A stretch of 64,000 bases of DNA from Anaerostipes rhamnosivorans (GCF_005280655.1 NZ_CP040058.1:529001-593000); one strand, 5' to 3'. Numbered from the stretch's first letter, positions 44,108 through 54,962 are shown. The notes: generated by a model from the sequence alone, not told the origin. Program-made: numbers and translations.

Positions 44108-45667
44108 CTATTCAACCGTAATCTCTCCACAGATAAGCTGAAAGCTCTCGGTGACCATGCCCAGATAGTCTTCGTCTACCAGGACGACCAGTGTGTCTCC
44201 GGAGTGTACAACGGTGCTTCCCTTGGCGATGATCTCATCTTTGCCCCGGCTGATGGTGACGATGAGGCAGTGCTCTGGCCATGCCACGTCTTTGATCTTC
44301 TTTCCCACGGCAAGGCAGGTTGTTCCGACGACAAAACTGGAGAGTACCTTTCCTTCTGCCGCGTCCGTTGTCTTTAATCCCTTTTTTGCGAGGATGCGGC
44401 CGAGAAGGCTCTCATAGATTGGCTCGCTTTTCAGGAGGTGGGCGATGACATAGGCTGTCAAAGACACCACAGCCAGAGAAAGGAAATGTTCAAAGGTACC
44501 TGTCATCTCCGCGATCAGAATAACGCCGGTGATGGGAGCTCTGACAATGGCAGTAAAAAATCCGGCCATGGCAAGGATAATAAAATTAATGATATAGTCC
44601 TGGCTGATGCCTGTAAGTTCTGTGACAGAGGTTCCGTAGATAGAGCCGATGTAGGCGCCCAGGATCAGGAGTGGGAAGAAGATACCTCCCGGTGCTCCGG
44701 AGCCAAAGCTGACAGCTGAAAACAAAAACTTGCCGATGAGCAGAAGTACCATAGTCCCGATCAGAAGATGCCCGGTCTCCAGGCGTTCGATCATGGCATG
44801 CCCTCCTGCAAGAACAGAAGGAAGGCAGTAGCACAGCACACCCGATACAAGAAACGGGATCACAGTCCTGTACTCTGGTTTTAGGAAGGATAGTTTTTTG
44901 TAGACATCCTGTCCTTTCAGCATGACCCAGTTATATAGAGCACCAGCTGCCCCCAGAATGATCCCCAGCAGGATCAGCAGGCCGTAATACTTTAACGGAA
45001 GGGCATACTTCAGCCTGAATTCAAACACGGGAGATAAGCCGAATACATTTTTTGATATAAAATCTGAAGTCAGCGCTCCGGCAGTGACACAGACCAGCAT
45101 GGAGCTGTTAAAATTCTTCTGGATCTCTTCCAGGGCAAACATGATGCCTGCAAGAGGCGCGTTAAAGGCGGCCGCAAGACCAGCCCCGGAACCGCAGACC
45201 TCCATGATGCGCTCCTTTGTCTTGCTCTTTTTGGTAATTTTGGCAAGTCCCTTGGCAGCCATGGCACCAAGCTGCACCGAAGGGCCTTCCCGTCCGAGAG
45301 ACAGCCCTCCTATGATGGACAGGGTTCCGCCGATGATCTTGGTGATCAAAACACTGATCCAGTTCTGGCTGATATAGCCCTTCATTTCCCCCTGTACCTG
45401 GGGAATACCGCTTCCGGAGCACATATCGTCCCACTTGACCAGCCGCCCCACGATCAGCCCAAGGGCCACAAGGACGATAAACCAGCCGGCTATGTACAAG
45501 GCATTTCCTTTTGTAAAGTCTATGATACGGAATAAAAGAGATTCCGCATGGTTTAATAAAATACGGTAGATGACGGCAATGCAGCCGGCAAATAACCCCA
45601 CTAACAGTCCTTCGAACACAATAGACACGGACAGTGCGTGGGGATTTTCCATCTTTGAAGTTTTCAT
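44108..45667 (-). CDS. ClC-family chloride channel or Cl-/H+ antiporter with C-terminal TrkA-C domain
   Basis: The 519-residue membrane protein has the ClC selectivity-filter motifs GSGIPQV, GREGPSVQLG (with the gating Glu) and GSGAPGGIFFPL, about a dozen or more hydrophobic segments, and a cytoplasmic TrkA-C/RCK_C domain at the end (LIVTISRGKDEIIAKGSTVVHSGDTLVVLV). It may serve as an exchanger in acid or halide stress. The ATG at 45667 has AAAGGAGGA at the right distance; the upstream TTG lies too close to it. Confidence 0.92.
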   Translation of the reverse strand: MKTSKMENPHALSVSIVFEGLLVGLFAGCIAVIYRILLNHAESLLFRIIDFTKGNALYIAGWFIVLVALGLIVGRLVKWDDMCSGSGIPQVQGEMKGYISQNWISVLITKIIGGTLSIIGGLSLGREGPSVQLGAMAAKGLAKITKKSKTKERIMEVCGSGAGLAAAFNAPLAGIMFALEEIQKNFNSSMLVCVTAGALTSDFISKNVFGLSPVFEFRLKYALPLKYYGLLILLGIILGAAGALYNWVMLKGQDVYKKLSFLKPEYRTVIPFLVSGVLCYCLPSVLAGGHAMIERLETGHLLIGTMVLLLIGKFLFSAVSFGSGAPGGIFFPLLILGAYIGSIYGTSVTELTGISQDYIINFIILAMAGFFTAIVRAPITGVILIAEMTGTFEHFLSLAVVSLTAYVIAHLLKSEPIYESLLGRILAKKGLKTTDAAEGKVLSSFVVGTTCLAVGKKIKDVAWPEHCLIVTISRGKDEIIAKGSTVVHSGDTLVVLVDEDYLGMVTESFQLICGEITVE

Positions 45668-45745
45668 ATATGACAATCCTCCTTTGTCAATTCCATTTTA
45701 TCACAAGATGTGCGAAAGAAAAAGCAGTCAGGCCATTTACAAGGT

Positions 45746-45774
45746 TTGCAAAACGGGGCCTGATAGTTTATAAT
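45746..45774 (+). promoter_or_regulatory. Promoter of ung
   Basis: TTGCAA (45746-45751) and TATAAT (45769-45774) are spaced by 17 bp, 49 bases before the ung ATG. Confidence 0.55.
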
Positions 45775-45823
45775 ACACACGTATATTATAAAGAAATTTA
45801 AGCAACAGATTGGAGAACAAAGT

Positions 45824-46498
45824 ATGCCACCGATTACAAATGACTGGGCGGAGCATCTGAAAGAGGAATACAAGAAGCCGTATTACAAAAAACTGTATCA
45901 GACTGTGACTGCCGAGTATGCCGCAAAAAGTGTATTTCCGCCGGCAGATGATATTTTCAATGCTTTCCACCTGACCCCGTTAAGCAAGGTGAAAGTGGTG
46001 ATCTTAGGCCAGGACCCATACCACAATGTGGGGCAGGCCCACGGGTTGTCATTTTCCGTAAAGCCGGGAGTACAGACGCCGCCGTCCCTGGTCAACATTT
46101 ACCAGGAACTGCACGATGATCTGGGATGCTACATACCAAACAACGGATATCTCACAAAATGGGCTGAGCAGGGAGTTCTGCTCTTAAACACCGTACTGAC
46201 TGTCCAGGCCCACAAGGCCAATTCTCACAAAGATATCGGATGGGAAGAATTTACCGACGCCGCTATCCGCATCTTAAATGAGCAGGACAGGCCCATCGTC
46301 TATCTGCTGTGGGGAAGGAATGCCCAGAATAAAAAATGGATGCTCACGAATCCAAAGCACCTGGTGCTGGAAGCTCCGCATCCGAGTCCGTTTTCTGCGT
46401 CCAGAGGATTTTTTGGATGCCGGCATTTCAGCAGGACTAATGAATTTTTGACAGAGCACGGCATTGAGCCGGTGGACTGGCAGATCGAGAATATTTAG
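45824..46498 (+). CDS. ung: Uracil-DNA glycosylase
   Basis: The 224-residue family 1 UDG removes uracil from DNA. GQDPYHNVGQAHGLSFSV holds the water-activating Asp; LLLNTVLTVQ recognises uracil; HPSPFSASRGFFGCRHF holds the catalytic His and DNA-intercalation loop (commonly HPSPLS). Length is normal. It is followed at nine bases by the HAD gene. Confidence 0.95.
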   Translation: MPPITNDWAEHLKEEYKKPYYKKLYQTVTAEYAAKSVFPPADDIFNAFHLTPLSKVKVVILGQDPYHNVGQAHGLSFSVKPGVQTPPSLVNIYQELHDDLGCYIPNNGYLTKWAEQGVLLLNTVLTVQAHKANSHKDIGWEEFTDAAIRILNEQDRPIVYLLWGRNAQNKKWMLTNPKHLVLEAPHPSPFSASRGFFGCRHFSRTNEFLTEHGIEPVDWQIENI

Positions 46499-46507
46499 GA
46501 GTAAGGC

Positions 46508-47293
46508 ATGAACAAAATTGTTTTTTTAGACATCGACGGCACCCTGTACTGTGACGGGATCGGAATCCCGGATTCAGCTTTAAGGGCAGTGGACCAGCTG
46601 ATAAAAAACGGATGTAAGGCAGTGCTCTGTACTGGAAGAGCCTACGGCATGGTACCAGAGTCCTATATGGAACTTGGGTTTCACGGCATGATCGCGGCGG
46701 CCGGGGCCCATGTGATCTGTGGTGGAAAAGAACTGTGCAATGACCAGATATCCGATGAGAATCTGCACAAGGTCATAGACTATGGCAGAGAAAACGGCAT
46801 CGGCATTATCCTGGAAGGGGTCAAGGGCAGTTATTACGATCCCAATAACCAGGATGAGCACTATCTGAAGGTGGTAGAGCGGCTGAGACAGACAACAACT
46901 CCGCATATCTATCCGTTGGAACAGGCTGAGAAAGTGAATAAATGGACCTATCACCATATGGATCCGGGCGCTAAGAAATTTGTAGAAGAGATGACAGAAA
47001 ACACCATGACCGGAATTATACATAAAGAAGTGGATTCTGTGGAATTTATCCCCGCAGGGCTCAATAAAGCCACCGGGATCAGAATGGTGCTGGATCATTT
47101 TAAGATCGACCGCAAAGACAGTTATGCGTTTGGGGACAGCGCCAATGATATCGAGATGCTTAACTATGTACAGTATGGAGTTGCCATGGGAAATGCAGTG
47201 CCTGAACTGCTTAGACAGGCCGAGTATAAGACGGAGCCGGCGGACAAGGACGGACTGGCTCTGGGGCTTAAACGTCTGGGGCTGATCGGGTAG
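46508..47293 (+). CDS. Cof-type HAD-IIB phosphatase
   Basis: The 261-residue protein has HAD motif I FLDIDGTLY, motif II CTGRA, a C2B cap, and motifs III-IV KATGIRMVLDHF and FGDSANDIEML. Such enzymes dephosphorylate sugar phosphates or flavin-type substrates; the substrate is not predictable. The start lies behind ATTTAGGAGTAAGGC, nine bases after ung. Confidence 0.9.
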   Translation: MNKIVFLDIDGTLYCDGIGIPDSALRAVDQLIKNGCKAVLCTGRAYGMVPESYMELGFHGMIAAAGAHVICGGKELCNDQISDENLHKVIDYGRENGIGIILEGVKGSYYDPNNQDEHYLKVVERLRQTTTPHIYPLEQAEKVNKWTYHHMDPGAKKFVEEMTENTMTGIIHKEVDSVEFIPAGLNKATGIRMVLDHFKIDRKDSYAFGDSANDIEMLNYVQYGVAMGNAVPELLRQAEYKTEPADKDGLALGLKRLGLIG

Positions 47294-47302
47294 GAGCTGC
47301 CT

Positions 47303-48439
47303 ATGAAAAAAGTACTGAAAGCATTTGCTACAGTCCTTCTGCTGGTTCTGGTCTTTATGATGCCGAACATGGTATCAACCATCCAGAGCAGCATCCATCA
47401 GAAGGAACAAAAGAAAATCGTCACGGAGGTAAAGAAGACCCACAGAGACCTCTTTGAGACAAAATACGGATACCAGAATCTTTCCCAGGAGGGAAAAAGG
47501 ATCTACAGCCTGATGTATTACGGCATTTATAACTGGAAGAAAGAAATCGAGATTGAGCAGGTGACGACAAAGCGCATGGAAGACATCCTAAAGCAGATGG
47601 AAGCCGACTGTCCGGAACTGTTCTGGTTTGATTTCACCGGAAATATTAAATGGAAAACATCGGGCACCAAGAAAAATGTGGTCTTTGTGCCGCATTATAT
47701 TTTCACTGAGAAGCAGGCAAAACAGTACGATATGAAGTTGCAGAAGAATCTGAAGCGGTATCTTTCCTATGCCGATCAAAAAGATACAGAATATGAAAAA
47801 GCCTACACAGTCTACGAGCATTTGATCAAAGGGATCACTTACCGGGAGGGCAGCAAGTACAACCAGAACCTGATCAGCGGTCTGGTCCATGAAGAAACGG
47901 TGTGTACAGGATATGCCAAAAGCCTGCAGTACATTTACCAGAAGATGGGGATCCGGTGCCAAATGGTCTATGGAAAAGCAAATGGACAGAACCATGCATG
48001 GAACCTGGTCAGGATCGACGGAGTCTACTGCTATGTGGACCCTACATGGGGAAGCAACAACCAGCATATGTCCAGGGGCTTTTTTGGAATGACGCAGACA
48101 GAACTTTTGAGAGGACACACACTGGACAAGGGACTGAAAGTTCCTGAGTGCAGTTCCACAAAAAACAACTATTATGTCAGGCAGAACCATCACTATAAAA
48201 AGTTTGAGCTCGGAAAGATCTATAACCAGCTGTGTGAGCAGGAGAAACAGGGGCAGATCAGCTTTCAGCTGGGAAGCCGGAAGGAATATGAGACTGCATA
48301 CGACCAGCTGATTGTGGAGAAGAAGATCTTCACATTATTAAAAAGAGTTCCGTCCATAGGGACAAAACACATGGAAGTGACTTATTATACGGACCGTCAG
48401 TTATACATTATGACATTTAATTTTAAAGAGGAATCATGA
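47303..48439 (+). CDS. Membrane-anchored transglutaminase-like protein
   Basis: The 378-residue protein has an N-terminal hydrophobic anchor (about 8-30) and a transglutaminase-like domain with the Cys-His-Asp triad in ETVCTGYAKSLQYI, GQNHAWNLVRIDG and YCYVDPTWGS. It faces outside and may be a peptidase or cross-linking enzyme of the envelope. It lies between the HAD gene and a DD-carboxypeptidase with ten-base gaps, so it could act in wall metabolism. Confidence 0.85.
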   Translation: MKKVLKAFATVLLLVLVFMMPNMVSTIQSSIHQKEQKKIVTEVKKTHRDLFETKYGYQNLSQEGKRIYSLMYYGIYNWKKEIEIEQVTTKRMEDILKQMEADCPELFWFDFTGNIKWKTSGTKKNVVFVPHYIFTEKQAKQYDMKLQKNLKRYLSYADQKDTEYEKAYTVYEHLIKGITYREGSKYNQNLISGLVHEETVCTGYAKSLQYIYQKMGIRCQMVYGKANGQNHAWNLVRIDGVYCYVDPTWGSNNQHMSRGFFGMTQTELLRGHTLDKGLKVPECSSTKNNYYVRQNHHYKKFELGKIYNQLCEQEKQGQISFQLGSRKEYETAYDQLIVEKKIFTLLKRVPSIGTKHMEVTYYTDRQLYIMTFNFKEES

Positions 48440-48449
48440 GGATAAACAT

Positions 48450-49574
48450 ATGAAAAAATTTGCGAAACGATTACTGGTGATGCTTACGGCAGTCGTGCTG
48501 GCCACAGCGGGAACTGTGCCTGCCAAGGCAGCACAACGGGGCCTTGCCACCAAGGAAGATACGAAAGCGGATAAGCCTTCCATCAACGGGGTATGCGGGA
48601 TACTGATGGACGCCAAGACCGGGAAGATTCTCTATGCTAAAAATATTGACAAGAAAAGCTATCCGGCCAGCATCACCAAGATCCTGACCACTTTGGTAGC
48701 CTTAGAAAATAATGACGATCTATATTCCACAGTGAAATTCTCCAGCTATGCTGTCAACAGCATTGAGCCGGGAAGCACTCATATCGGCATTAAGGCAGGG
48801 GAGGAGATCCCCCTGATCGATGTTTTATACGGCATTATGCTGGAATCGGCAAACGAGGCCTGCAATGGGGTTGCGGAACACACTAGCGGGAGCATCAAAA
48901 AGTTTGCTGCCCTGATGAACAAAAAAGCCAAGGAGATCGGATGCAAGGGATCTCATTTTATGAATCCGAACGGGCTCCACAATGACAAACACTACGTGAC
49001 AGCCAGGGATATGGCATTGATCACAAAAGCGGCCCTTCAGAATCCTATGTTCAGAAAGATCGCATGTTCCTCCCATTACTTCATGTCTGGAACAAATAAA
49101 GAAAAGAAGGGCAGAGAACTCTGGAACCACCACAAGATGGTGAAACAAACCATGTTTTTGTATAAAGGCGTGGAGGGCGGAAAGACTGGTTATACCACCA
49201 GGGCCGGCGGAACACTGGTAACATTTGCGAAGCGCGGAAACACAGAGCTGATCTCTGTCATCCTTCGGGGAAATGGATACGAACTGTACCGGGATACGAT
49301 CAAACTTTTTGATTATGGGTTTAAGAACTATAAGTCTGTAGCTCCGTTTTCAGGTTTGAACTGCGATCTTGCACAGACACAGGAAAACCCGGTGACCCAG
49401 ATGGCATGCAGGATAGCTCCATATCAGCTTCCTCTGGGCGGCAATTTAAGTGACTTCTCAGTACTTTTGACAAAGGATCAGAGTCCTTCCAATCTGCAGG
49501 TTTACACTGAAAATAATAAAATCTATGCTTCCTATGACGGGGAAGATCTGGGATCAACCCCGATCAGCTATTAG
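48450..49574 (+). CDS. dacA: D-alanyl-D-alanine carboxypeptidase (S11 family)
   Basis: The 374-residue protein has a signal peptide (about 1-28, ending AKA) and the penicillin-binding motifs: SITK (nucleophile Ser), SAN (SxN) and KTG (GGKTGYT). It trims the terminal D-Ala from peptidoglycan stem peptides. The C-terminal domain is short and ends without a clear amphipathic membrane anchor. Confidence 0.9.
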   Translation: MKKFAKRLLVMLTAVVLATAGTVPAKAAQRGLATKEDTKADKPSINGVCGILMDAKTGKILYAKNIDKKSYPASITKILTTLVALENNDDLYSTVKFSSYAVNSIEPGSTHIGIKAGEEIPLIDVLYGIMLESANEACNGVAEHTSGSIKKFAALMNKKAKEIGCKGSHFMNPNGLHNDKHYVTARDMALITKAALQNPMFRKIACSSHYFMSGTNKEKKGRELWNHHKMVKQTMFLYKGVEGGKTGYTTRAGGTLVTFAKRGNTELISVILRGNGYELYRDTIKLFDYGFKNYKSVAPFSGLNCDLAQTQENPVTQMACRIAPYQLPLGGNLSDFSVLLTKDQSPSNLQVYTENNKIYASYDGEDLGSTPISY

Positions 49575-49590
49575 CATTCTAGAACGAAAA

Positions 49591-49626
49591 AACAGACGGA
49601 CACAATGTTGAGCCGTCTGTTTTTTA
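49591..49626. terminator. Bidirectional terminator
   Basis: AACAGACGG pairs with CCGTCTGTT around a loop of about 13 bases and is flanked by an A run and a T run. It separates dacA from the convergent lipid kinase gene. Confidence 0.85.
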
Positions 49627-49644
49627 CTTCATGAGAAGAACTTG

Positions 49645-50562
49645 TTATTGTAGATCCTGCCGCTGTACAAGGATATTTAATGCTTCTGGAACTATAGAGA
49701 TCCTGACAGGCAGCCCTTCGCTTAAGATCTCGCCATCATAGTCAATGGCGATCTCGCTGTCCGCGGAAGCCTGTTCTATGAAAATCTCCTTTGTCTGAAA
49801 GTATTCTATGGATGGATGATTCTGATGGCTGCCCTGGAGCCATTTGACGATCAGGTCTGGAGTGGTCAGAAACTCAATCTTCTTTAGGATCAGAACATCC
49901 AGATAACCGTCGGAGACTGAAGCTAATGGAGCCGCTGTAGGGAATCCCCCCACGCTCTTTGAATTCGCCACCAAAAAGACCATAGTCTCGGTTGTGTCGG
50001 AGAATTCATTGCTGGTATATTTAAGCACCATATTTTTGGAGAACTGTTTCGGGAGTTCTTTGATGCCCTCCAGATAGTAGGCCATCTTTCCAAGGACAGC
50101 TTTCTTATCCTTCGGCACTTTGTAGGCGATATCTGTGAGCAGGCCTCCTGCCAGAACGTTAATGAAATATTCATCGTTGACCTTACCAATGTCTACTTTT
50201 TTTGACTGGAAATTCTGAATCATCTTGCAGAATTCCTGTGCGGTCTGGGGCAGATTCATGTAGGTGGCAAAGTCATTGACGGTCCCTGCGGAAATGATGG
50301 CAAGAGGGATATTGCTTCCACTGGTCACAAGCCCGTTGGCCACTTCGTTGAGTGTACCGTCTCCTCCAACGGAGACCACATAGTCGTACTCGCCCGGTTT
50401 TAATTCTGCTGCACGGTATTTTGCATCATCTTTTTTCTTTGTATAAAAAACATCAATGGATGATGTGATCTGCTTTAAGATTAGTGTTGACATGATTTCC
50501 TGCAATGTAGCTTCAACATTCTGTTTCCCTGATGAGGGATTGATGATAAATAAGGCTTTCAT
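49645..50562 (-). CDS. Diacylglycerol kinase-family lipid kinase
   Basis: The 305-residue protein has NPSSGKQ and the catalytic GGDGTLNEVANGL of the DagK/YegS family, then the C-terminal beta-sandwich with SVGGFPTAAPLASVSDGYLDVLI. It would phosphorylate diacylglycerol for lipid recycling or another lipid. The ATG at 50562 follows AAGGAGGAT. Confidence 0.9.
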   Translation of the reverse strand: MKALFIINPSSGKQNVEATLQEIMSTLILKQITSSIDVFYTKKKDDAKYRAAELKPGEYDYVVSVGGDGTLNEVANGLVTSGSNIPLAIISAGTVNDFATYMNLPQTAQEFCKMIQNFQSKKVDIGKVNDEYFINVLAGGLLTDIAYKVPKDKKAVLGKMAYYLEGIKELPKQFSKNMVLKYTSNEFSDTTETMVFLVANSKSVGGFPTAAPLASVSDGYLDVLILKKIEFLTTPDLIVKWLQGSHQNHPSIEYFQTKEIFIEQASADSEIAIDYDGEILSEGLPVRISIVPEALNILVQRQDLQ

Positions 50563-50713
50563 GAGATCCTCCTTGTTATAATTTACTTAAAGTTTACCAT
50601 AGAAAGGGCTGGGTCGCAATGTGCAAAAAATGTGCTTACAATGATTTCCGCTTGTATTTGGAAAAGATTTATTCTAAAGTGAAAGGTGAACGAAAGAGAA
50701 AGGTTAAGGAGAG

Positions 50714-51823
50714 ATGAGGGACGAGAATTACTATAAAGACCTATGCCCATATGTGGAGAGGGCAAAGCAGGGGGATGAGAAAGCATTTGAATATCTGTAC
50801 CGCCATACATACGACCAGGCCAGGCTGTTTGTGCTCAATTTCTGCGGAAATGTCACGGAGGCCGAGGACATTCTCCAGGATGTTTTCATGGACATTTACC
50901 GGAATCTTTCGTCACTGAAAGATAACATGGCTTTCTGTGCATGGCAGAGACAGATTGCCTACCGGTGCTGTCTGCGCCATGTGAAGAAAAACAGTCAGAG
51001 CGATGTTCTTGGAAATGAAGTGGTCGATTTGATCCAGAGTGTATCATCCAAAGAAGCGGAACCCCAGGATGTGATCCTGGAGGACGAAAAGACGAAGATT
51101 CTCTACCAGTGTATTCAGAGTCTGCCGGATAAACAAAGGGCGGCTATTATATTAAGCGCGCTAGAACAACTGAAAATGAAGGAGATTGCCGAGATCATGG
51201 ACTGCAATGTAAACGCAGTCAAGAATCTTTTGTTTCACGCACGTAAAAACCTTAAAAAGCAGATCGAAAATCTTCCCAAAGCAGATCGGGAGGCGCTGAA
51301 GCTCCGAGGATTCGGATTCTTTACGCTGTATCCGCTGCTGAGGGGTTCTTTGCCACTGACTGGCAGTAATGCTGGAAAAGGGGCAGTGATCATCAAGAAA
51401 GCAGTGCTTGGCGCAGCGGTCGCAGTGGGAGTGGGAACCGCCAGCTTTGTAATGCTTCAAGAGGACCCTCTTCCGTCAGCAGACTTTGGGGGGATTGAGA
51501 CTCCAGAGGTGGAGTTGGAGACCAAAGGGCTGGAAGGGATCAAGATTCCCAAGAAGCCCAAACCGGTTGTAAAAAAAGTGGTTCCCGCATCGATCCGCAG
51601 CGTGCAGGTGGAGAAAAAGACAAAGCGTCTTGCCATCTACGTGGCTGGGGACGTAGACTATGAAAAGACCTATGCGGCATCAAAAGCCGGAAAGCGGCTT
51701 GGGGGCCTGACCTGTGATACGGGTCAGGGAATTCTTTATCTGCCTTCTAAAACGGATACCTTTCGCCTGCATCTGATGGATAAAGCGGGCAACGAGCGGA
51801 TATTTGAATTTGATAAGGATTAA
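50714..51823 (+). CDS. ECF sigma factor with C-terminal membrane helix and extracytoplasmic tail
   Basis: The 369-residue protein has sigma region 2 (AFEYLYRHTYDQARLFVLNF, AEDILQDVFMDIYRNL), region 4 (LPDKQRAAIILSALEQLKMKEIAEIMDCNVNAVKNLLFHARKNL), then a hydrophobic helix (about 222-245) and a Lys/Pro-rich tail of about 120 residues placed outside the cell. No separate anti-sigma gene lies next to it, so the tail may itself sense and hold the factor at the membrane. It is directly upstream of two surface-protein genes. Confidence 0.88.
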   Translation: MRDENYYKDLCPYVERAKQGDEKAFEYLYRHTYDQARLFVLNFCGNVTEAEDILQDVFMDIYRNLSSLKDNMAFCAWQRQIAYRCCLRHVKKNSQSDVLGNEVVDLIQSVSSKEAEPQDVILEDEKTKILYQCIQSLPDKQRAAIILSALEQLKMKEIAEIMDCNVNAVKNLLFHARKNLKKQIENLPKADREALKLRGFGFFTLYPLLRGSLPLTGSNAGKGAVIIKKAVLGAAVAVGVGTASFVMLQEDPLPSADFGGIETPEVELETKGLEGIKIPKKPKPVVKKVVPASIRSVQVEKKTKRLAIYVAGDVDYEKTYAASKAGKRLGGLTCDTGQGILYLPSKTDTFRLHLMDKAGNERIFEFDKD

Positions 51824-51848
51824 GAGATATATAGTTTTAAAATTCAAG

Positions 51849-51880
51849 GCAGCTGGAACAGGAATGTTCCGCTGCTTTTT
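51849..51880 (+). terminator. Terminator of the sigma factor gene
   Basis: GCAGC-T-GGAAC pairs with GTTCC-G-CTGC around a six-base loop, followed by TTTTT. Confidence 0.85.
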
Positions 51881-51987
51881 GTCTAACTTTTTTTCTTTCG
51901 TGTTTGTCTTATAAGGTCAATTAATATGATACCAGGATTGTCCGATAAAGAGTGCACTTGAGGGCAGAAGAAAGGAAGGAACGAGAA

Positions 51988-54956
51988 ATGAAAAAACAAT
52001 GGGTGAAACGTCTGGCCGCGGTTTCCCTTACCGTTGTTGTCGGAACCGGGTTGGGAACGACGCTGTGGGCACAAGGAGAGGAAAAAGATGTAAATTTGGG
52101 GGGGGGGGGTACGAAGTTCAAAAAACAACCTCTAACGAAGATAAAGAAGACCGCTCAGAGATAACAGAAGAAACATTTCCTGCAGAAACAGAAATGAAAC
52201 AGCAATTGAAAAAAGGAATCGGCATCTCAGAGAAAAGTACTGCAAAAAAGAGGGCAGCAAAAAAAGAGAATGTAGTCAATGCTTTTGCTGAAAATGGACA
52301 AACCAAGCTGGATGTAAGCAAAGGAGATATCCGGATTACTGCCAATGGAGCAGTTGGGGGAGGACTAGCAGAAAATGAGACAGAATTGAATGAAAAAGGG
52401 TATTGGATAACAGGAACGACAACTCTCTATAATATTGTCGTGGAAAGAGGTGTTACGGCTAAAATAACGCTCGATCATGTTGATATTACCTGTGCAACTT
52501 CAGACTGTATCAATGTATCACACGCTGACGTTATTATCACACTCATAGGAGATAATCATCTTCTCTGTACTCAGGTAGAAGCAAGCAATGCACTGACGAA
52601 AGATGGAATGGACGGCAGCCTGACTCTTCGATGTGAATCATCGGGACAAAAAAATCATAGGTGTGATGATTCCTGCGGGTCACTGATAGCAAAAGGAGAG
52701 GGAGTGCATGTTGGGGCAATAGGAAGCAGTATTAAAAACCGAAAGACATCCGGAGAGTCCGGATTTTCAGATTTTACGATTCAGGGAGGGAATATTGAGG
52801 CCCTGGGAGGACTGCATTGTCCCGCTATCGGTTCTGCATGTTGGACAGAGGCATACACTGGTGCTTATACAAAAGATATCTATATAACAGGAGGAAACGT
52901 AAAAGCGATCGGTACAGAATTTGGTTCGGGTATTGGATCAGGATATGGAAATAAGGTGGAGGGCATTTATATATCGGGTGGAACTGTGGAGGCTCAGGGC
53001 GGAGCGAATGCTCCAGGGATCGGCGCATCCACCGGAGATGGCTCAGTCAGCAAAACCACGGAAAATGTCTGTATCACCGGCGGGGATACAGTTGTAACTG
53101 CGATCGGTGACTCAGCGACAGGTATGCCTGGAATAGGCTCTGGTTCTGGGAAACAGTACGTTTCCAATGTCACGGCAGAACCAGATGACAAATATCAGGG
53201 ATATATACAGGATGGAGTATCTTTGACAGATTATACGTTTATGGATGGAACCCCGTTTCAGGAAAAGACAGATATCAGGGTAGAAAAATTTTATACACAA
53301 GTATATTTTGGCCCATTCCGGGATGCCAACGGAATTAATAAGGGTACGAAAGAACAGATCGGTGCCAATCACGTGATAAGTAAAACCGGAGGAAAAGGTT
53401 TCACAGAAGAACAAATATTTATACTTGCAAAAGTGACCGGGAAACAGTCAGACGGACAAAATTTTTCTGTTGACTCATTATCTTTGTCCGATCAGGAACA
53501 GCTAAAAAAGATCAATGAAGCAAAAGCAGCAGGTAAGACAGGAGATTTCCCATTAACTTTTACTACGCCCAATGGCACTGAAGTGAGTGTGGTGATCTCG
53601 CTACGGGATGACGGCACTGATGCGGAAAAGTTTGATCCAAATAATCCAACTGTAACTGTAGGAGCCAATGATTTTCAAAAAGAAACCGGCGGAAGTGCAT
53701 TTACGGAAGAACAGGTAAAAGAATATGGACAGCTCAAAGCGAAAGATGAAAATGGAAACAACATTGAATTAGATGATTTTACGGTGGACAAAGAACAATT
53801 GGATAAGATCAATGAGGCGAAGACTTCAGGAAAGGCCGGAGAATTTGAATTGACATACGAAGCTCCGGATGGAACTAAAGTGACAATTACTGTTGGGTTG
53901 ACAGGGGAATACGATGATCTTACAGAAAATACTGAAAACGGTGAGATGATTAAAGGGAAGAATGTCATAAGCAGGACCGGAGGAGATGCTTTTACAATAG
54001 ATCAAATAAAAGAACTGACACAGGTGAAAGCGGCAGATAAAGATGGAAATGAAATCCCAAAAGAGCAGCTGGAACTTGATGATGAAAATCAGCTGAAACT
54101 AATCAATGAAGCAAAAAAAGCTGGAAAAACGGGAGACTTTCCTTTGACTTTTCAGACACCGGGAAAAACAAAAGTAACAGTGACGGTCTTTTTGCGGGAT
54201 AGTGGAGCAGATGCAGGAGATTATGGACCTGATTCTGGTTTTTCATTCATAGGAGCCAATCATGCGGTTTCAAAGACCGGCGGAAATGCATTCTCCACAG
54301 ATGATATCAGGAAGTTGTGTAAAGCAGCTGGGAAAGACAAGAATGGCGATAATACACCGGTGATACCCGACCAGAAACAATTAGACGTTATCAATGCGGC
54401 AAAGACATCCGGGAAAACAGGAAGTTTCATCCTGTCTTTTTCATTAAAAGACGGAAACAAAACTGAGGTTACAGTTACATTGACTGGAACTCATCAGGTA
54501 TCATTTGATACAAAAGGAGGCCATAATACACCTGAAATTCAGCATATTGATGGCGGCAGCTGTGCCACGAAACCTAAAGATCCTGAAAAGGCAGGATACA
54601 TATTTGAGGGTTGGTACTATATAGAGGATAGTGGAACAGAAAGAAAGTGGGATTTTAATACGCCCATACATCAGGATATCGTACTGACAGCAAAATGGAA
54701 GACAGCGCCCAAACAAAATACAGAAACTACCGAGACGGAACAAAAGAATGGGAAAAAGGCAAATACTGTATCAAAAAAAGTTCCAGATAAGAATAACAAC
54801 AAATGGAAGTACAAGGAAGTATCTCATAGTAAAAATAACAGCGGACGAGTAGCAAACACCGGCGACAACCGAGAAGGTGTCTGGATCTTGGGAAGTATAG
54901 CAGGCATAACCGGTGCAGGTATCTGGTTTTGGAAAAGAAAAAAATGTAATAGATAG
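51988..54956 (+). CDS. Phase-variable surface protein (paralogue 2), OFF frame in this sequence
   Basis: The ATG at 51988 (after AAAGGAAGGAACGAG) codes a signal peptide (MKKQWVKRLAAVSLTVVVGT) to VNLGGGG and soon stops. Past the G12 tract the other frame is open to 54956 and reads YEVQKTTSNEDKEDRS, then about 940 residues. One G more (13) or two fewer (10) joins them into a protein near 989 residues. Domains: beta-helix-like region, four repeats of about 90 residues (IGANHVISKTGGKGF type), a Listeria-Bacteroides repeat (GYIFEGWYY), then VANTGD, a hydrophobic helix and KRKK. Surface adhesin is likely. Confidence 0.85.
52098..52109 (+). repeat. Poly-G tract (G12), candidate phase-variation switch
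   Basis: Twelve consecutive G follow AAATTT, directly after the signal-peptide coding part, and TACGAA follows. Slippage on such tracts is a known cause of frame switching. The upstream and downstream frames differ by one, so the present length is OFF. Confidence 0.9.
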
Positions 54957-54962
54957 TAAGCA

